From an uncultured Bacteroides sp. (GTDB lineage: Bacteria; Bacteroidota; Bacteroidia; Bacteroidales; Bacteroidaceae), in assembly GCA_947071285.1 (NCBI GenBank), contig CAMTFK010000184.1, forward strand, positions 1 through 9,130: a stretch of 9,130 nt of DNA, given 5' to 3'. The position numbers and the translations under genes are program-made. Position 1 is the stretch's first letter, and the number at the start of each line of letters is the position of its first letter. Under the pieces are notes generated by a model. The model saw only the letters and a program-made list of their open reading frames with translations, made no database searches and was not told the DNA's origin. Below are positions 6,572 through 9,130 of the stretch, piece after piece.

Positions 6572-6579
6572 CAAAGTTA
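6572..6579 (-). promoter_or_regulatory. Bacteroides-type -7 promoter element for the cupin-DUF5131 operon
   Basis: Read on the minus strand this is TAACTTTG, an exact TAnnTTTG match. It lies 31 bases upstream of the cupin ATG at 6540 and predicts a leader of about 25 bases. The -33 region is T-rich but has no TTTG at standard spacing; the nearest TTTG is 15 bases away. Confidence 0.5.
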
Positions 6580-6653
6580 TGCATTGCCCGCATTCAAAAC
6601 AGAAACCAGCTTCTTTTTTATGGAACTTTTACATGCACCACAAAAAGAAATCG

Positions 6654-6661
6654 TATTTTTG
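6654..6661 (+). promoter_or_regulatory. Bacteroides-type -7 promoter element for the alkD remnant-yjbR-DUF3795 operon
   Basis: TATTTTTG is an exact TAnnTTTG match. A T-rich -33 candidate (TTTA, 6628-6631) lies 22 bases upstream, slightly far. Transcription would begin near 6668, about 30 bases before the ATG at 6699. This placement argues against any translation start further upstream in this frame. Confidence 0.5.
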
Positions 6662-6698
6662 AAACCGAATATCCGGGTTGAATTTAAAGAGGAAGAAT

Positions 6699-6916
6699 AT
6701 GGAAACAATTATCAGGCAAGTCAGGCAGTGTCTACAGAAGATGACCTGGTGCAGAAAGGTTACGGCTGGATGCTGAAAGCGGCAAGTGAAGCTTATCAGA
6801 AAGAGGTCTTCGATTTTGTAGTCAGCCATAGGGCAACTATGCCACGGACAGCACTAAGGTATGCCATTGAGAAAATGCCACAGGAGTTGAGAAAAGAAGC
6901 AATGAAAAAGGAGTAA
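6699..6916 (+). pseudogene. Internally deleted, frameshifted DNA alkylation repair (AlkD-like) gene
   Basis: Two pieces of an AlkD-type HEAT-like repeat glycosylase gene are joined in different frames. Piece one starts at the ATG at 6699, behind a purine-rich AGAGGAAG, and reads METIIRQVRQCLQK to 6740. It then hits a stop at 6774-6776, giving only a 25-residue peptide. Piece two, in the next frame, runs from about 6734 to 6913 (60 residues: TEDDLVQKGYGWMLKAA, then MPRTALRYAIEKMP) and matches the C-terminal end of the family. From memory, intact Bacteroides relatives are about 220-240 residues, start with a very similar METIIRQ-type sequence and end with this block. About 150-170 central residues are therefore gone, including the DNA-binding and catalytic region. 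Upstream codons in the second frame (back to 6584) precede the predicted transcript start and look non-coding. Confidence 0.72.
6910..6913 (+). promoter_or_regulatory. Shine-Dalgarno sequence for the YjbR-like gene, inside the alkD remnant
   Basis: GGAG, within AAAAGGAG, lies 5 bases before the ATG at 6919 and is part of the last codons of the alkD remnant. It is stronger than other starts in the window and supports translation of the YjbR-like gene independent of the broken upstream frame. Confidence 0.5.
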
Positions 6917-6918
6917 GT

Positions 6919-7287
6919 ATGAATATTGAAGAATATCGGGAGTATTGTTTAAGTATCAAAGGGGTAACTGAGAGTTTTCCCTTTGATGAGCATACACTTG
7001 TCTATAAAATTATGGATAAGATGTTTACTTTTGCCCCATTGAATCCCAAAGAAGGACGTTTCTGGGCAGATACGAAATGCGACACCACCAGATCGGCAGA
7101 ACTGATGGAGCAGTATAACGGTATTTCATTCGGCCCCTACTCCGATAAGAAATACTGGATTACCATCTATCTGGAAAGTGATGTACCGGATAGTCTTATA
7201 AAGGAATTAATTAATCATTCCATAGAAGAGGTGGTTAAGAAATTGCCTAAGAAGAAGCAGGAAGAATATTATGCCACATTAAGATAA
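6919..7287 (+). CDS. YjbR/MmcQ family protein (predicted DNA-binding fold)
   Basis: The 122-residue protein opens MNIEEYREYCLSIKGVTESFPFDEHTLVYKI, the typical YjbR/MmcQ start. A central block KCDTTRSAELMEQYNGI (53-69), KKYWITIYL (77-85) and an ending LPKKKQ (109-114) follow. The length is normal for the single-domain family, whose fold resembles DNA-binding or CyaY-like modules. The biochemical role is not established. It starts two bases after the stop of the alkD remnant, and the DUF3795 gene overlaps its stop by one base (TAATG). The three therefore form a compact operon. Placement beside an alkylation-repair gene hints at a former shared DNA-maintenance role, but that is inference. The sequence shows no sign of decay. 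Confidence 0.85.
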   Translation: MNIEEYREYCLSIKGVTESFPFDEHTLVYKIMDKMFTFAPLNPKEGRFWADTKCDTTRSAELMEQYNGISFGPYSDKKYWITIYLESDVPDSLIKELINHSIEEVVKKLPKKKQEEYYATLR

Positions 7288-7679
7288 TGGGAACCATAAC
7301 TACAATTGCCCCTTGTGGCATCAACTGCACGTTATGCCACGCCTTTCAGGACGTAAAAAAGAAGTGCCCCAGTTGCAGAAGTATCACCGGGATAATTCGT
7401 AAAAGCTGCCTGAACTGCGCCATATCTAACTGTGATAAGAAAGCAAACTACTGCTTTGAATGCATGGAATTCCCTTGCAAGCGACTGAAATATTTAGATA
7501 AGCAATACCGACTAAAATACAAGATGAGTATTCTTGAAAATCTCGATTACATCAAGCAGAAAGGAGAAGAGGCATTTATTGCCAGTCAAAGCCAGAAATA
7601 TACTTGTCCGGATTGCGGCAAACTAAGAACCGTACATTATGAATATTGCATCTATTGCAAACAGGAAAAGAAGAAATAA
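7287..7679 (+). CDS. DUF3795 cysteine-rich protein with a C-terminal zinc-ribbon-like tail
   Basis: Fifteen of 130 residues are cysteine. The N-terminal part (about 7-66) fits DUF3795: APCGINCTLC (8-17), CPSC (27-30), CLNC (41-44), C49, then YCFECMEFPC (55-64). These could bind zinc or iron-sulfur clusters. After a charged helical linker (67-100) comes a separate pair of knuckles, CPDC (107-110) and CIYC (121-124), with the 10-residue gap expected of a small zinc ribbon. The role of DUF3795 is unknown; metal binding is inferred from cysteine spacing. Translation starts within the stop codon of the YjbR-like gene (TAATG), so the two are probably translationally coupled. It is the last gene of the operon, followed by a GC-rich hairpin. 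Confidence 0.82.
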   Translation: MGTITTIAPCGINCTLCHAFQDVKKKCPSCRSITGIIRKSCLNCAISNCDKKANYCFECMEFPCKRLKYLDKQYRLKYKMSILENLDYIKQKGEEAFIASQSQKYTCPDCGKLRTVHYEYCIYCKQEKKK

Positions 7680-7682
7680 CCT

Positions 7683-7701
7683 TCCGGATCCCCCTTCCGG
7701 A
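7683..7701. terminator. Short GC-rich hairpin between convergent genes
   Basis: TCCGGA at 7683-7688 and 7696-7701 can pair across a 7-base C-rich loop. The same bases also form a direct repeat: CCTTCCGGAT occurs at 7680-7689 and 7693-7702, a period of 13. The element sits between the DUF3795 stop (7679) and the convergent MATE stop (7738). The stem is only 6 bp and no T-run follows directly, so it is a weak terminator candidate. Confidence 0.4.
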
Positions 7702-7737
7702 TGCCTGAGGTAGTTTCAAGTCTTTTCTCTATGACTA

Positions 7738-9063
7738 TCAGATACGTTTGTTCCAATCCCGATTCTTCAAATAGAAATAGGAAAGAAGCAGCAACATACC
7801 TCCATAAATATACTCGCTGGTCCAGGCTACGGCCACATCTACCTTGAAGTACATAACCATGACGACAACATAAACGACATAAACAGCAATCGTCATCAAC
7901 ATGATTCTCATGGACTGGTTCGTGTTTCCTGTTCCTGAAACCGCATTGAACAAGACTAATCCTGGGGCCGAAAGGAAATATCCCACCAACATGACGTAGG
8001 TAGTAGGCAAAGCTGCCTGCACAAGTTCCCCATTGTTTGTATAAATCTGCAACAGGACAGTTGGAAATAAAGCGGCCAGCAGCAAGAACGGAATTCCAAT
8101 CAGATAAGTCAGCTTTATCGCCCGCCTGCATGCAAGCCGGATTTCACTTTTATCTTTGCCACTTCCCAAGAGATTACTAACCATAGAACTGGCCGTATCG
8201 GCAAATGCAAAAATCACCATAAAGAAGCAAGTGTTGATGCTGCGCATGATATTAGCTATCGCCAAAGAACGCTCACCCAAATGCTCTATCGCGATGAAAA
8301 ACAGAAACCATTGCGATGGAAATAGTATGGATTGGAGCATCGTCCAACAAGAAATACTCCAAATCCGCTTGAACTCCGACAGCCGGAAAGCGAACCGCTG
8401 AAACAAGGCATATTTCTTTTTATCCACTTTCAACCAAGTATATACTACGTAAAACAGCAAAGACACCAATTCCGCCAGTGATGAACCAATAGCTGCCCCC
8501 GCAATGCCTAGTGCCGGAAAACCGAGCTTTCCGAATATAAGAATATAATTGAAAACAACGTTACTGAGCACCATCACGACAGAGTTAAGCGTCAGCGTGC
8601 GTGTTTCGGTAATACCGATGTAGAAAGCGCGAAACAGAATAGCGATAAAAGAGAAGAAAAGCCCGTATCTTCTCCATTCCAGATAAGAAGCTGCGGCAGC
8701 ATAAACCTGATCGGAAGAAATCAGTCGGCCGAGAATATGCGTTGTGATATAGTCGCACAAGAAAAACATGACAGTGGCCAATGCCAACAGGAAAAAGGCA
8801 CCTTGCATGAATATTCCGCCAATTTCACCATACTTCTGTTCACCATTTCTACGCGCTATCAGTATCTGAACCCCAATGCTAAATCCAAACCCAAGCATAT
8901 AAATAGCCATATAGAGCACACCCGCCAGCGCAGATGCTCCCAACTCCACTTCGCCTACATGACCTAAGAATGCCGTATCCGTAACATTTATCATGTGTTC
9001 CATCAGCAAGCTGATGAGAATAGGATACGCAATTAACCAGATTTGCTTATAGCTGAAATTCAT
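7738..9063 (-). CDS. MATE family efflux transporter (NorM/DinF-like)
   Basis: The 441-residue protein is hydrophobic throughout and fits the 12-helix MATE topology of two six-helix lobes in the inner membrane. The family exports drugs, cationic compounds or metabolites using a Na+ or H+ gradient. N-lobe features are the first-helix motif YPILISLLMEHMINVTDTAF (13-32) with GHVGEVELGASALAG (34-48), then GFSIGVQILIARRNGE (60-75). C-lobe equivalents are AIEHLGERSLAIANI (258-272), ASSMVSNLLGSGK (291-303) and the late FNAVSGTGNT (372-381). The loop YTWLKVDKKKYALF (208-221) separates the lobes. Length is normal. The substrate cannot be predicted. It is convergent with the DUF3795 operon. No Bacteroides-type promoter is visible in the 67 bases upstream, which hold a hairpin, so it may be transcribed from further right. 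Confidence 0.93.
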   Translation of the reverse strand: MNFSYKQIWLIAYPILISLLMEHMINVTDTAFLGHVGEVELGASALAGVLYMAIYMLGFGFSIGVQILIARRNGEQKYGEIGGIFMQGAFFLLALATVMFFLCDYITTHILGRLISSDQVYAAAASYLEWRRYGLFFSFIAILFRAFYIGITETRTLTLNSVVMVLSNVVFNYILIFGKLGFPALGIAGAAIGSSLAELVSLLFYVVYTWLKVDKKKYALFQRFAFRLSEFKRIWSISCWTMLQSILFPSQWFLFFIAIEHLGERSLAIANIMRSINTCFFMVIFAFADTASSMVSNLLGSGKDKSEIRLACRRAIKLTYLIGIPFLLLAALFPTVLLQIYTNNGELVQAALPTTYVMLVGYFLSAPGLVLFNAVSGTGNTNQSMRIMLMTIAVYVVYVVVMVMYFKVDVAVAWTSEYIYGGMLLLLSYFYLKNRDWNKRI

Positions 9064-9079
9064 ATATATAAGAGCAGTT

Positions 9080-9113
9080 CAGAGGATATCCCCCTTGTGG
9101 AGCATATCCTCTG
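9080..9113. promoter_or_regulatory. Hairpin just upstream of the MATE gene
   Basis: CAGAGGATAT (9080-9089) and ATATCCTCTG (9104-9113) are perfect 10-bp inverted arms around a 14-base loop. The element is 16 bases upstream of the MATE start. It could be a terminator of a gene to the right, a leader structure affecting the MATE gene, or an operator. No T-run follows on either strand, and the window ends 17 bases later, so the choice cannot be made here. Confidence 0.45.
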
Positions 9114-9130
9114 TTGATATCAGAAATCAA

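Noticed and set aside
6584..6698. Open codons upstream of the alkD remnant that give a 110-residue frame starting MPAFKTETSFFF
   Set aside because: The predicted transcript start is near 6668, the upstream residues match no part of the family, and the genuine start is the ATG at 6699 in another frame.
7680..7702. 13-bp-period direct repeat as the beginning of a repeat array or attachment site
   Set aside because: Only two copies, explained by the hairpin between convergent genes; no integrase or array is nearby.
7652..8131. Minus-strand frame of 159 codons overlapping the 3' part of the MATE gene
   Set aside because: It is an alternative frame of the same strand inside a conserved transporter gene and extends into the end of the DUF3795 gene.

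Overview
The window looks like chromosomal DNA from a Bacteroides-type member of the Bacteroidota. The main evidence is promoter architecture. Five gene starts are preceded by the Bacteroidota -7 element TAnnTTTG (TACTTTTG, TAACTTTG twice, TACATTTG, TATTTTTG), and most starts lack a strong Shine-Dalgarno sequence. Several proteins also belong to families common in gut Bacteroides: a PepSY-like periplasmic protein, a lipoprotein MsrA-MsrB fusion, and DUF3795 and DUF5131 proteins. No tRNA, rRNA, CRISPR array, insertion sequence, integrase or phage structural gene is visible.

Layout, left to right. At 1-537 (-) lies the N-terminal part of a nucleotidyltransferase-fold protein that runs off the left edge. 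It shares a divergent promoter region, with two tandem 10-bp palindromes, with a HelD-like superfamily 1 helicase at 673-2739 (+). Next is a small secreted PepSY-like protein at 2858-3295 (+), whose promoter is overlapped by an 11-bp tandem repeat. A long hairpin at 3312-3352 separates it from a convergent minus-strand block. In transcription order that block is a cupin (6540-6088), a DUF5131 three-cysteine protein (6080-5343), a lipoprotein MsrA-MsrB fusion (5271-4213) and a two-lobed GNAT acetyltransferase (4165-3389). Diverging from the cupin is a short plus-strand operon: an internally deleted AlkD-type DNA alkylation-repair gene (6699-6916), a YjbR/MmcQ-like protein (6919-7287) and a cysteine-rich DUF3795 protein (7287-7679). 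The window ends with a MATE-family efflux transporter at 9063-7738 (-), with a hairpin just upstream of its start.

The genes do not form one evident pathway. The themes are stress and maintenance: transcription or DNA helicase activity, methionine-oxide repair at the envelope, a decayed base-repair gene, and drug or metabolite export. I did not find a clear previously undescribed multi-gene system. The points most worth checking are the internally deleted alkD gene that still has its promoter and the next gene's ribosome binding site, the repeat elements in two promoters, the HelD-like protein in a Gram-negative, and the stand-alone DUF5131 protein paired with a cupin.
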